Of a DNA stretch of 64,000 bases, positions 52,601-64,000 are shown one piece after another. The first letter of the stretch is position 1, and each line of letters starts with the position of its first letter. The notes under the pieces were generated by a model. The model worked only from the letters and a program-made list of their open reading frames with translations, was not told where the DNA came from and searched no databases. Source of the DNA: Cryobacterium arcticum (GTDB lineage Bacteria; Actinomycetota; Actinomycetes; Actinomycetales; Microbacteriaceae); assembly GCF_001679725.1 (NCBI RefSeq), contig NZ_CP016282.1, forward strand, positions 1,302,001 to 1,366,000. The letters run 5' to 3'. Position numbers and translations under genes: made by a program.

Positions 52601-53041
52601 ATGGCCACCCCGCAGATCCTTCCGCCCGAGCAGCAGATCTGCTTTGCGCTGTACTCGGCGTCGCGGTCGCTCACCGGCCGTTACCGCACCCTGCTCGCGC
52701 CGCTGGGCATCACCTACCCGCAGTACCTCGTCATGCTGGTGCTCTGGGAGTCCGGCACCAGCACGGTCAGTCGGCTGGGGGAGCGCCTGGAACTGGACTC
52801 CGGCACCCTGTCCCCGCTGCTGAAGCGGCTCGAGGCCCTCGGTCTGGTCGTGCGCGGGCGTTCCGAGCGCGACGAGCGGGTCGTCGAGGTGGCCCTCACC
52901 CCCGCCGGCGATGCGATGCGCAGCCAGGCGCCGCACATCACCGAGCAGATCTGCGCGGCCACCGGACTTCCGGAGGCCGAACTCATGGAACTGCAGGGCC
53001 AGATTGCGGCCCTCGCCCAGCGCGTCCGCGCGCTCACCTGA
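52601..53041 (+). CDS. ohrR: MarR-family organic hydroperoxide regulator (OhrR-like)
   Basis: A 146-residue winged-helix repressor. The redox-sensing Cys is C14 in QQICFALYSASR, and the two tyrosines that contact the oxidised Cys in Bacillus OhrR are present as Y28 and Y39. The DNA-binding wing is LEALGLVVRGRSERDERVVEV. The ATG at 52601 places these residues one position before their Bacillus numbering, supporting this start over the GTG at 52574. It is followed by osmC, its likely target. Confidence 0.87.
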   Translation: MATPQILPPEQQICFALYSASRSLTGRYRTLLAPLGITYPQYLVMLVLWESGTSTVSRLGERLELDSGTLSPLLKRLEALGLVVRGRSERDERVVEVALTPAGDAMRSQAPHITEQICAATGLPEAELMELQGQIAALAQRVRALT

Positions 53042-53100
53042 ACCTTCCCGTCCCGGCCAGCCCGTCTGGCCAGTCCCACCACAACAGAACGGAATTACCT

Positions 53101-53544
53101 ATGCCCACTCGTACCGCGCGCACCGGCTGGACCGGAACCCTCGAAGCCGGAGAGGGCCAGGTCGAGCTGACCAGCTCAGGACTCGGCACCTACGACGTCT
53201 CGTTCCCCAAGCGCAGCGCCGACAGCGCGAACGGCTTCACGAGCCCCGAAGAGCTGCTCGCCGCCGCGCACTCCGCCTGCTACTCCATGCAGCTCTCCGC
53301 AGAGCTGGCGGCAGCCGGCGACATCACCATCGAGGCCCTCGACGTGGCAGCCGACGTCACCCTGGGCGCCGACCCGGCGGGCGGCTTCCGCCTCACCGGC
53401 ATCCACCTCACCGTTCGCGGCGAGGTCACCGGTATGGACAGCGAGACCTTCCTCGCCGCCGCGAACGCCGCCAAGCTGAACTGCCCGGTCAGCAAGGCGC
53501 TCACCGGCGTCGACATCACGCTGGATGCGGCGCTCGAAGCGTAG
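53101..53544 (+). CDS. osmC: OsmC-type peroxiredoxin
   Basis: Reduces organic hydroperoxides. It has 147 residues. The two catalytic cysteines are C60 (AAAHSACYSMQLS) and C128 (KLNCPVSKAL). These motifs match the OsmC branch rather than Ohr, although the regulator upstream is OhrR-like. It lies 59 nt after the regulator, probably in one operon. Confidence 0.9.
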   Translation: MPTRTARTGWTGTLEAGEGQVELTSSGLGTYDVSFPKRSADSANGFTSPEELLAAAHSACYSMQLSAELAAAGDITIEALDVAADVTLGADPAGGFRLTGIHLTVRGEVTGMDSETFLAAANAAKLNCPVSKALTGVDITLDAALEA

Positions 53545-53562
53545 GCATTCGCACAGCACACG

Positions 53563-53595
53563 GCCCGGCCGGCAGGATCATCCTGCCGACCGGGC
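53563..53595. terminator. Terminator between osmC and the convergent membrane gene
   Basis: GCCCGG plus CGGCAGGA pair with TCCTGCCG plus CCGGGC around an ATCA-type loop, with small bulges. It is followed by TGTCTTTG. It probably serves osmC and possibly the convergent gene ending at 53633. Confidence 0.75.
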
Positions 53596-53632
53596 TGTCT
53601 TTGTGCGGGTGCCGGTTTGGGACCGGCAGGGA

Positions 53633-54262
53633 TCAGACCTGGGCGAGGCTGACCAGAATGGCGCAGGCACATGCCCAGATGAGGCTCGCGAAGGTGCCGA
53701 TGATGAACCGTTCCCGGGCCTCGGACGAGGCGAGCTCGGTGAACCGACCGACACCCTTGATGGCCACGACCACGGCGAGGGCCTCGGGGAAGCCGGCCAG
53801 GATGGCGCCGGCCACGGCGAGCCGCTCGAGGACACCGATCGTGAGGCCGCCGCGCAGCACCTCGTGCACCGGGGCCGGGGGAGTCGCCGCGGCGGAGGCC
53901 TCGGTGTCGGCGGCGGCCGGGGCCGGCGCATCCGTGCCCACCAGGATGCCGCCGTGGCTGCCCGGGGCCACCGAGTTCTTCGTGGCCAACTGCAGGGCGA
54001 GCACCGCGGCCGGGCCGCCGCCGATGACGGCGAGAAGCAGTCCGGCGAGGCCGATGACCACGCCGAACGCCACCGGTGCGGCGCCCACGGGAATGGCGGC
54101 CAGTAGGAGCGCGGCAGCCAGGGCTGCCGCGGAGGCGATGGCAAAGGGCTGCTTGCCAAGCCGGAAGGCGAGAATCGCCAGGATCAGCGACGCCATGGTC
54201 ACCAGAAGCAGCAGCACCCAGTAGAGGTAGAGCACGACGGAGAAGGAGTCCAGGATGTTCAT
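53633..54262 (-). CDS. Uncharacterised membrane protein (SatD partner)
   Basis: A 209-residue protein with about five membrane segments (about residues 10-32, 40-60, 62-84, 152-170 and 184-206). An Ala/Pro-rich soluble stretch (about 104-135) splits them. I do not recognise a family with confidence. It lies 11 nt after the SatD-like gene on the same strand, so the two are almost certainly co-transcribed. A SatD/SatE-like pairing (SatE is the membrane partner in streptococci) is possible but unproven. Confidence 0.65.
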   Translation of the reverse strand: MNILDSFSVVLYLYWVLLLLVTMASLILAILAFRLGKQPFAIASAAALAAALLLAAIPVGAAPVAFGVVIGLAGLLLAVIGGGPAAVLALQLATKNSVAPGSHGGILVGTDAPAPAAADTEASAAATPPAPVHEVLRGGLTIGVLERLAVAGAILAGFPEALAVVVAIKGVGRFTELASSEARERFIIGTFASLIWACACAILVSLAQV

Positions 54263-54273
54263 GCGGTCGATTC

Positions 54274-54939
54274 CTATTCGCTGGTGTCGCGGTCGAGGTT
54301 CTGTAGCAGCCTAACGAGTGCCGGATGCGCGGCGCGCTCGACCTTCCACTGGGCGCTCTTGACGCGCTGGCTGACCGCGGCGGTGGAGATGCCGAGCTCG
54401 CGGGCAATGGCGGTCTGCGCCAGACCGCTCTCGAGCAGGTCCACGGCCTCCCACCCCTCGGCGGTGCGGCGCTGGCGTAGCAGGAGCAGCATCGACACGA
54501 GCGCCTCCACCTCCGCGGTGGTCGACGTGTCGGGGGAGTCCCCGTCGGCCTGGGCTGTCGGGCCGGAGGGAGTGGCATCGGCTGTTGCGACCGCCGGGGT
54601 CTCCAGTGCGAACCGTGCCTCGGAGCGCTTGGCCCGGGTGACCGCTGCCCGCGCCGCGATGAATGCGTCGCCCGTCGCCTGCCGGGTGGTGGCGGGGAGC
54701 GGGGTGCGGATCCGGCCGATACCCACGCCGATGCTCCAGAACCCGGTGCGGTGCAGGTCGAGCAGCACGGTGAAGGCGTCCGCGGCGATGGGAACGAGCA
54801 GCTGGATCTCGTCGCCGGAGGTCTGATCGGGCGGCAGCGTGAAGGCCGCCGCGTGCCGGCCCACGAGCTCGGCGATCATCTCGGTGGCGCGGTCCCGGTC
54901 GTGGCGGCTGTCGATTTGATCTGCGGTAATCACAAACAT
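54274..54939 (-). CDS. SatD-like protein with C-terminal helix-turn-helix
   Basis: A 221-residue protein. The N-terminus FVITADQIDSR followed by an SGDEIQLLVP segment matches the SatD family, named after the streptococcal sat (secretion/acid tolerance) locus. A linker of about 35 low-complexity residues leads to a C-terminal helix-turn-helix (LAQTAIARELGISTAAVSQRVKSA, about 172-195). A DNA-binding role is likely but no target is known. It is divergent from tyrS. Confidence 0.65.
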   Translation of the reverse strand: MFVITADQIDSRHDRDRATEMIAELVGRHAAAFTLPPDQTSGDEIQLLVPIAADAFTVLLDLHRTGFWSIGVGIGRIRTPLPATTRQATGDAFIAARAAVTRAKRSEARFALETPAVATADATPSGPTAQADGDSPDTSTTAEVEALVSMLLLLRQRRTAEGWEAVDLLESGLAQTAIARELGISTAAVSQRVKSAQWKVERAAHPALVRLLQNLDRDTSE

Positions 54940-55068
54940 GGGTTAAGTCTCCGTCCTAAATGGAGCTTAATCAAGGTTCAGGGATTAATCCAGTCCAATT
55001 CAGCCTCACGGCTTGATTCCGCCCTGATGTTCCTGGCGTCGCCACGCGGGAGAGCACAGCCGCGCTGG

Positions 55069-55074
55069 TAATCT
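55069..55074 (+). promoter_or_regulatory. Candidate -10 (leaderless promoter) of tyrS
   Basis: TAATCT ends 6 nt before the tyrS GTG. The 141-nt gap to the divergent SatD-like gene contains no recognisable T-box features, so transcription from a simple promoter is likely. Confidence 0.5.
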
Positions 55075-55080
55075 GGCTTC

Positions 55081-56382
55081 GTGTCAGACCCCAGCATCCT
55101 TGCCCAGCAAGCCAACGATCCCACCTTCGACGACGTCTGGGAGGAAATCACCTGGCGCGGCCTCGTGCAGGTCTCCACCGACCAGGAGGCCCTGCGCACT
55201 CTGCTCACCGGGGCACCGATCACCTACTACTGCGGATTCGACCCCACCGCGGCGAGTCTGCACCTGGGTAACCTCGTGCAGCTGCTGCTCATGCGCCGGC
55301 TGCAGCTCGCCGGGCACCACCCGCTCGGCCTCGTCGGCGGATCCACCGGACTCATCGGCGACCCGCGGCCCACTGCCGAGCGCACGCTGAACACCCCTGA
55401 GGTCGTCAACGAGTGGGTCGGTTACCTGCAGGCGCAGGTCACCCGGTTCCTCAGTGCCGAGGGCGACAACGCCGTGACCCTCGTGAACAACCTGGACTGG
55501 ACGGCGCCGCTGTCCGCCATCGACTTCCTGCGCGACATCGGCAAGTACTACCGGGTGGGCACCATGCTCAAGAAGGATGCCGTGAGCGCCCGGCTCAACT
55601 CCGACGCGGGCATCAGCTACACCGAGTTCAGCTACCAGGTGCTGCAGGGGATGGACTTCCTCGAGCTGTACCGCAGCTACGGCTGCGTGTTGCAAACCGG
55701 GGGGAGTGACCAGTGGGGCAACCTGACTAGCGGCACCGACCTCATCCACCGTGCCGAGGGTACGAGCGTGCACGCCATTGGCACCCCGCTGATCACCAAC
55801 ACCGACGGCACCAAGTTCGGCAAGAGCGAGGGCAACGCGGTCTGGCTGGACCCGGCTCTCACGAGCCCCTACGCCATGTACCAGTTCTGGCTCAACACCG
55901 ACGACGCCGACGTGATCGACCGGCTCAAGGTCTTCACGTTCCTCAGCCGCGCCCAGATCGAGGCGCTCGCGGAGGCGGTGGCCACCGAACCGTTCAAGCG
56001 CGAGGCGCAGCGCACGCTGGCTTTCGAGGTCACGAGTCTTGTGCACGGGGTGACCGCAACGGATGCCGCCATCCAGGCCACCCAGGCCCTGTTCGGTCAG
56101 GGTGAGCTCGCCGATCTCGACCCGGCGACCCTTGAAGCGGCGCTGCGGGCGCTGCCCAACACCACGACCTTGCCGAACGCACAGGTGATGCAGCTGCTGG
56201 TGGACACCGGACTCACTAAGAGTCTCGGCGAAGCGCGCCGGGCCATTGGCCAGGGCGGCGTCTACCTCAACAACGTCAAGGTGACGGATGAGGCGGCCAC
56301 GGTCGAGGGGTCCGTTCTCGCCGGGGGAGTGGCTGTGCTCCGACGCGGCAAGAAGACCCTCGCCGGCGTTTTTGTCGAGTAG
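55081..56382 (+). CDS. tyrS: Tyrosyl-tRNA synthetase
   Basis: Class I synthetase of 433 residues. The HIGH motif appears as LHLGN, and KMSKS as KFGKSEG. TGGSDQWGNLTSG is the tyrosine pocket, and a C-terminal S4 domain (about 365-425, LTKSLGEARRAIGQGGVYLNN) binds tRNA. It starts on GTG. It is followed by the rRNA operon. Confidence 0.96.
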   Translation: MSDPSILAQQANDPTFDDVWEEITWRGLVQVSTDQEALRTLLTGAPITYYCGFDPTAASLHLGNLVQLLLMRRLQLAGHHPLGLVGGSTGLIGDPRPTAERTLNTPEVVNEWVGYLQAQVTRFLSAEGDNAVTLVNNLDWTAPLSAIDFLRDIGKYYRVGTMLKKDAVSARLNSDAGISYTEFSYQVLQGMDFLELYRSYGCVLQTGGSDQWGNLTSGTDLIHRAEGTSVHAIGTPLITNTDGTKFGKSEGNAVWLDPALTSPYAMYQFWLNTDDADVIDRLKVFTFLSRAQIEALAEAVATEPFKREAQRTLAFEVTSLVHGVTATDAAIQATQALFGQGELADLDPATLEAALRALPNTTTLPNAQVMQLLVDTGLTKSLGEARRAIGQGGVYLNNVKVTDEAATVEGSVLAGGVAVLRRGKKTLAGVFVE

Positions 56383-56943
56383 TCCCGGGGCCCGAGCCGC
56401 TATGTGACCGGGAGGTTACGCGGGCATTGCGGGTGGATGTCGATTTGCGACACGCCCGGGATGCTCCCGGGATTGCGGGGCTCTGGGAACCCGCGTAATG
56501 TCATCTCTTGTCACCCCACAGGTGCGGAAAGCCGAAGAGCTTCCCGGCCTCAAGCGGGACCACTTCCAAGTAACGGCAGCGAATTCATTCGAACTACCGT
56601 GCTTGATGGCGTTTGATTCACTCCAATTCTGGAGTAGATCGTAACGACACGAAAATAGAATTACATCGAAGTGCCTCAGTGCAAAGGTCAATATGGCCGG
56701 CGGCTGGGTGCGTCCGATCCTTGAGAACTCAACAGCGTGCACAATGTCAAATGCCAAAAACCTCGTGGTTTGGATCCGTTTCTAGCGGTGAAGGGCCAAG
56801 AGATTCCTTTGGAAAACATTTAAACAACAAAGCAAGTCAGTAATGATTTGTTCTGTCAGTTTCAAACTTGCTGATTGTTCGCCTATTCCGGTGGCTTTCA
56901 GCACTAGATGTGCCCATCACTTCGGTGGTGAGGCTATTAAACA
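56383..56943 (+). promoter_or_regulatory. rRNA operon promoter and leader region
   Basis: A gene-free, AT-richer stretch of 561 nt. A candidate promoter is TTGATT (56613-56618), a 16-nt spacer, then TAGATC (56635-56640). The spacer contains a perfect inverted repeat ACTCCA-ATTC-TGGAGT. A boxA-like antitermination signal, CTTGAGAACTCAACAGCG, is at 56720-56737. The 3' part carries the sequences expected to pair with the spacer for 16S processing. Exact promoters are uncertain. Confidence 0.6.
56719..56740 (+). promoter_or_regulatory. boxA-like antitermination signal, rRNA leader
   Basis: TTGAGAACTCAACAGCG has its counterpart TTGAGAACTACACAGTG in the 16S-23S spacer (58781-58797). The conserved TTTGAGAACT-type block is typical of rRNA leaders and spacers in actinobacteria and is thought to recruit Nus factors. 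Confidence 0.6.
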
Positions 56944-62061
<5,118 letters not shown>

Positions 62062-62183
62062 CTCAGTTTGAATAAGCTGCTATGCGTCCACTATGTGGTT
62101 CTCGATGTACGGTCGAGAACAAACACACTCCACCAGGAGTGTTCTATAACTAAAAATATAGATTCGATTCACCATCACCAGGT

Positions 62184-62303
62184 GTTTCGGCGGCTATAGC
62201 AAGAGGGAAACGCCCGGTCACATTCCGAACCCGGAAGCTAAGACTCTTTGCGCCGATGGTACTGCAGGGGGGACCCTGTGGGAGAGTAGGACACCGCCGG
62301 ACT
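62184..62303 (+). rRNA. rrf: 5S ribosomal RNA, copy 1
   Basis: A 120-nt gene from GTTTCGGCGGCTATAGC to ACACCGCCGGACT, with the terminal helix closed by GGCGG/CCGCC and the CCGAACCCGGAAGCTAAG loop B-C region. It is the last gene of the rRNA operon and is followed by a terminator. Confidence 0.96.
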
Positions 62304-62321
62304 TAACTTAGAAACACACAC

Positions 62322-62351
62322 AATGGCCACCCCACGCGGGGTGGCCATTTT
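62322..62351 (+). terminator. rRNA operon terminator
   Basis: AATGGCCACCCC pairs perfectly with GGGGTGGCCATT around ACGC and is followed by TTGCG. It lies 19 nt after 5S copy 1. A shorter version of the same hairpin follows 5S copy 2. Confidence 0.9.
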
Positions 62352-62440
62352 GCGTTTAACCCCACACCGTTCCCCCCCACACCGTTCCCCTCCGCGACAT
62401 TCCCCTCCGCGACCGTGTCCCGGATTCCGCACCCCACGTC

Positions 62441-62914
62441 GGTCGAGCCTGTCGAGACCCCGCGACCCGACCTCCGAACCGCACCACACCCGTCCCGGAC
62501 CCAGGTCTCGACAAGCTCGACCACCGAGGCGGGTGCGTCCCACAGACATCCGCGACCGTGTCCCGGATTCCGCACCATACGTCGGTCGAGCCTGTCGAGA
62601 CCCCGCGAGCCGACCTCCGAACCGCACCACACCCGTCCCGGACCCGGGTCTCGACAAGCTCGACCAGCGATCGTATGCGTCCCGTAGGTCGAGTCACCGG
62701 GTCTCGACAAGCTCGACCACCGAGGCGGGTGCGTCCCGTAGGTCGAGTCACCAGGTCTCGACAAGCTCGACCAACGATCGGATGCGTTCCACAGACATCC
62801 GCGACCTGGTCCGGATGCCGCACCACACGGTGGTCGAGCCTGTCGAGACCCCGCGAGCCGACCTTAGAACCGCACCACACCCGTCCCGTCACCCGGGTCT
62901 CGACAAGCTCGACC
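62441..62914. repeat. Intergenic repeat cluster C: inverted-repeat modules between 5S genes
   Basis: Eight copies of the element. Three are forward with C at the variable position (GGTCGAGCCTGTCGAGACC at 62441, 62584 and 62832). Five are inverted (GGTCTCGACAAGCTCGACC at 62504, 62647, 62700, 62754 and 62896). Each forward copy is followed 63-64 bp later by an inverted copy, so three modules of about 82 bp can each fold into a hairpin with a conserved loop region containing CGAACCGCACCACACCCGTC. CACAGACATCCGCGACC recurs between modules. The rest of 62352-63104 shows no gene. Confidence 0.92.
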
Positions 62915-63104
62915 AGCGATCGGATGCGTTTCGCAGACATCCGCGACCTGTGAGGAAAGCACCGGAGCGGGCGCGTTCTTGGGGCCTCGCTGACCGATCG
63001 CGGGGGAGGCGGTGAGGGCCGTTGTCCTGTAGGATTGAGGGATCGAAGCTTGATGGTTCGAAACGACTTGATGGCCGGCACCTGGTGCCGGGGCATCGCA
63101 CCTT

Positions 63105-63224
63105 GTTTCGGCGGCCATAGCAAGAGGGAAACGCCCGGTCACATTCCGAACCCGGAAGCTAAGACTCTTTGCGCCGATGGTACTGCAGGGGGGACCCTGT
63201 GGGAGAGTAGGACACCGCCGGACT
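63105..63224 (+). rRNA. rrf: 5S ribosomal RNA, copy 2 (separate from the operon)
   Basis: It differs from copy 1 by one base that I can see (GGCGGCCATAGC versus GGCGGCTATAGC). The duplication also covers the immediate downstream TAACTTAG and the terminator, while the upstream flank differs. A candidate -10, TAGGAT, lies at 63030-63035 and a hairpin CCGGCACC-T-GGTGCCGG at about 63076-63092. It lies about 800 bp after copy 1, beyond a terminator, so it probably needs its own promoter. Confidence 0.93.
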
Positions 63225-63234
63225 TAACTTAGTC

Positions 63235-63264
63235 AAAATGGCCACCCATTCGGGTGGCCATTTT
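63235..63264 (+). terminator. Terminator after 5S copy 2
   Basis: AAAATGGCCACCC pairs with GGGTGGCCATTTT around ATTC. It is a shortened relative of the terminator after copy 1 and is followed by GCGTTAAC, also shared with copy 1. Confidence 0.9.
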
Positions 63265-63324
63265 GCGTTAACGTACGCTGGAGATGCAGTCCGGTACGTA
63301 AGCCACACCTACAGGAGATAAACA

Positions 63325-64000
63325 GTGACCCCCACGGAACGCAACGGGAACGACGCACGCGATAACGGAAGCGGCGACCGTCGAACCGGCGGTTACCAGG
63401 GAGGTCGCGGAGGCTCCGACCGGCCTCGCCAAGACGGCGCACGAACGCCGTACAAGGGCAACGCCGGCTCCGGCAATGACCGTCCGCAGCGCGACGGAGA
63501 ACGTCCTCCGTACCGCGGCAACTCTGACCGCCCGGCCCGCGATGGCGATCGTGCTCCGTACCGTGGCAACTCCGATCGCTCGCAGGGCGGGGAGCGCGCA
63601 CCGTACCGGGGCAACTCCGACCGCCCTCAGGGTGGCGAGCGTGCGCCGTACCGCGGCAATTCAGACCGTCCGGCATACAACAGCGACCGCCCGGCGCGCG
63701 ATGGCGATCGTCCTCCGTACCGAGGCAACTCCGACCGGCCGGCGTACAAGGGCAACTCTGACCGTCCGCAGCGTGACGGCGACCGTCCTCCGTACCGTGG
63801 CAACTCCGACCGCCCTCAGGGTGGCGAGCGTGCGCCGTACCGCGGCAATTCAGACCGTCCGGCATACAACAGCGACCGCCCGGCGCGCGATGGCGATCGT
63901 CCTCCGTACCGCGGCAACTCCGACCGTCCGGCACGTGATGGCGATCGTCCTCCGTACCGCGGCAACTCTGACCGTCCCCAGGGCGGGGAGCGCGCGCCGT
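63325..64000 (+). CDS. Repetitive Arg/Gly/Asn/Asp-rich protein (3' end outside window)
   Basis: An open frame from GTG at 63325 (AGGAGAT 9 nt upstream) to the window end: 225 codons without a stop. After about 38 residues (TPTERNGNDARDNGSGDRR...) the protein consists of repeats of the form DRPPYRGNSDRP plus QGGER, ARDGD or AYNS/AYKG. It is strongly polar, with no hydrophobic segment, and is predicted to be disordered and RNA-binding-like. Such tails occur on RNA helicases, pseudouridine synthases and other RNA-related proteins in related bacteria, but the functional domain, if any, lies beyond the window. A 113-bp exact internal duplication is present. Confidence 0.85.
   Translation, partial: MTPTERNGNDARDNGSGDRRTGGYQGGRGGSDRPRQDGARTPYKGNAGSGNDRPQRDGERPPYRGNSDRPARDGDRAPYRGNSDRSQGGERAPYRGNSDRPQGGERAPYRGNSDRPAYNSDRPARDGDRPPYRGNSDRPAYKGNSDRPQRDGDRPPYRGNSDRPQGGERAPYRGNSDRPAYNSDRPARDGDRPPYRGNSDRPARDGDRPPYRGNSDRPQGGERAP
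63610..63911 (+). repeat. 113-bp perfect direct repeat within the repetitive gene
   Basis: Bases 63610-63722 and 63799-63911 are identical over 113 bp, offset by 189 bp (63 codons, in frame). Codon choice is also identical, which indicates recent duplication or gene conversion, while other units have diverged. Confidence 0.9.

Noticed and set aside
54940..55080. A T-box riboswitch upstream of tyrS
   Set aside because: The gap is only 141 nt, is shared with a divergent gene, and contains no T-box core or antiterminator. A -10-like TAATCT immediately before the GTG argues for a leaderless start.
62303..63142. Open frames of 70-255 codons on both strands between the two 5S genes
   Set aside because: They consist of translated repeat elements and pieces of the 5S flank, with no start signals or conserved motifs.

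Overview
This is a high-GC actinobacterial chromosome segment, most likely from Microbacteriaceae (a Cryobacterium-like organism is my guess from gene content and order; there is no direct proof). The evidence is the conserved order ftsK-pgsA-cinA-XRE regulator-DUF3046-recA-recX-miaB-miaA-dapF-hflX-lexA-LysM gene-hisCBH-priA, an actinobacterial LexA box, leaderless-type promoters, and a 23S rRNA about 3.1 kb long. Nearly all of it is core genome. No prophage, insertion sequence, transposase, integrase or CRISPR array was seen.

Layout. 1-4871: the 3' part of RNase J, then a three-gene MacA/MacB-type ABC exporter. 4959-11964: ftsK, pgsA, cinA, a ClgR-like regulator, DUF3046, then recA (with an SOS box) and recX. 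12002-18067: tRNA modification genes miaB and miaA, dapF, a convergent RsmC-like methyltransferase, and hflX. 18068-21739: a structured leader, then metF and metE (methionine synthesis). 21824-23320: lexA divergent from a LysM membrane protein that matches the position and architecture of SOS cell-division inhibitors. 23381-27317: hisC, hisB, hisH, priA and an SseB-like gene. 27477-33330: the very large helicase lhr overlapping a nei-type glycosylase. 33889-36628: DUF1844, infC-rpmI-rplT (infC appears to start on AUC) and a SpoU/TrmH methyltransferase. 36718-40087: a gluABCD-type amino-acid ABC importer. 40151-43725: pheST. 43846-51906: argCJBDF and argGH without argR. 51935-56382: an Aag-type glycosylase, an OhrR-type regulator with osmC, a SatD-like/membrane-protein pair, and tyrS. 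56944-62303: a complete 16S-23S-5S operon without spacer tRNAs. 63105-63224: an additional near-identical 5S gene. 63325-end: the start of a highly repetitive Arg/Gly/Asn/Asp-rich protein that runs off the window.

The least explained structure is a family of short palindrome-like repeats built on GGTCGAGCTTGTCGAGACC (or its C variant). It occurs in three intergenic clusters: after dapF, after nei, and between the two 5S genes. Each cluster has a different higher-order arrangement: a 20-bp tandem triplication, two blocks of 52-bp tandem units, and inverted-repeat modules of about 82 bp. Two clusters lie between convergent gene ends and the third follows an rRNA terminator. No associated transposase is present in the window.

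Many operons start with a TAAnnT-like hexamer 6-8 nt before the start codon (dapF, hisC, hisB, trmH-like, gluA, pheS, argC, tyrS). This suggests widespread leaderless transcription.
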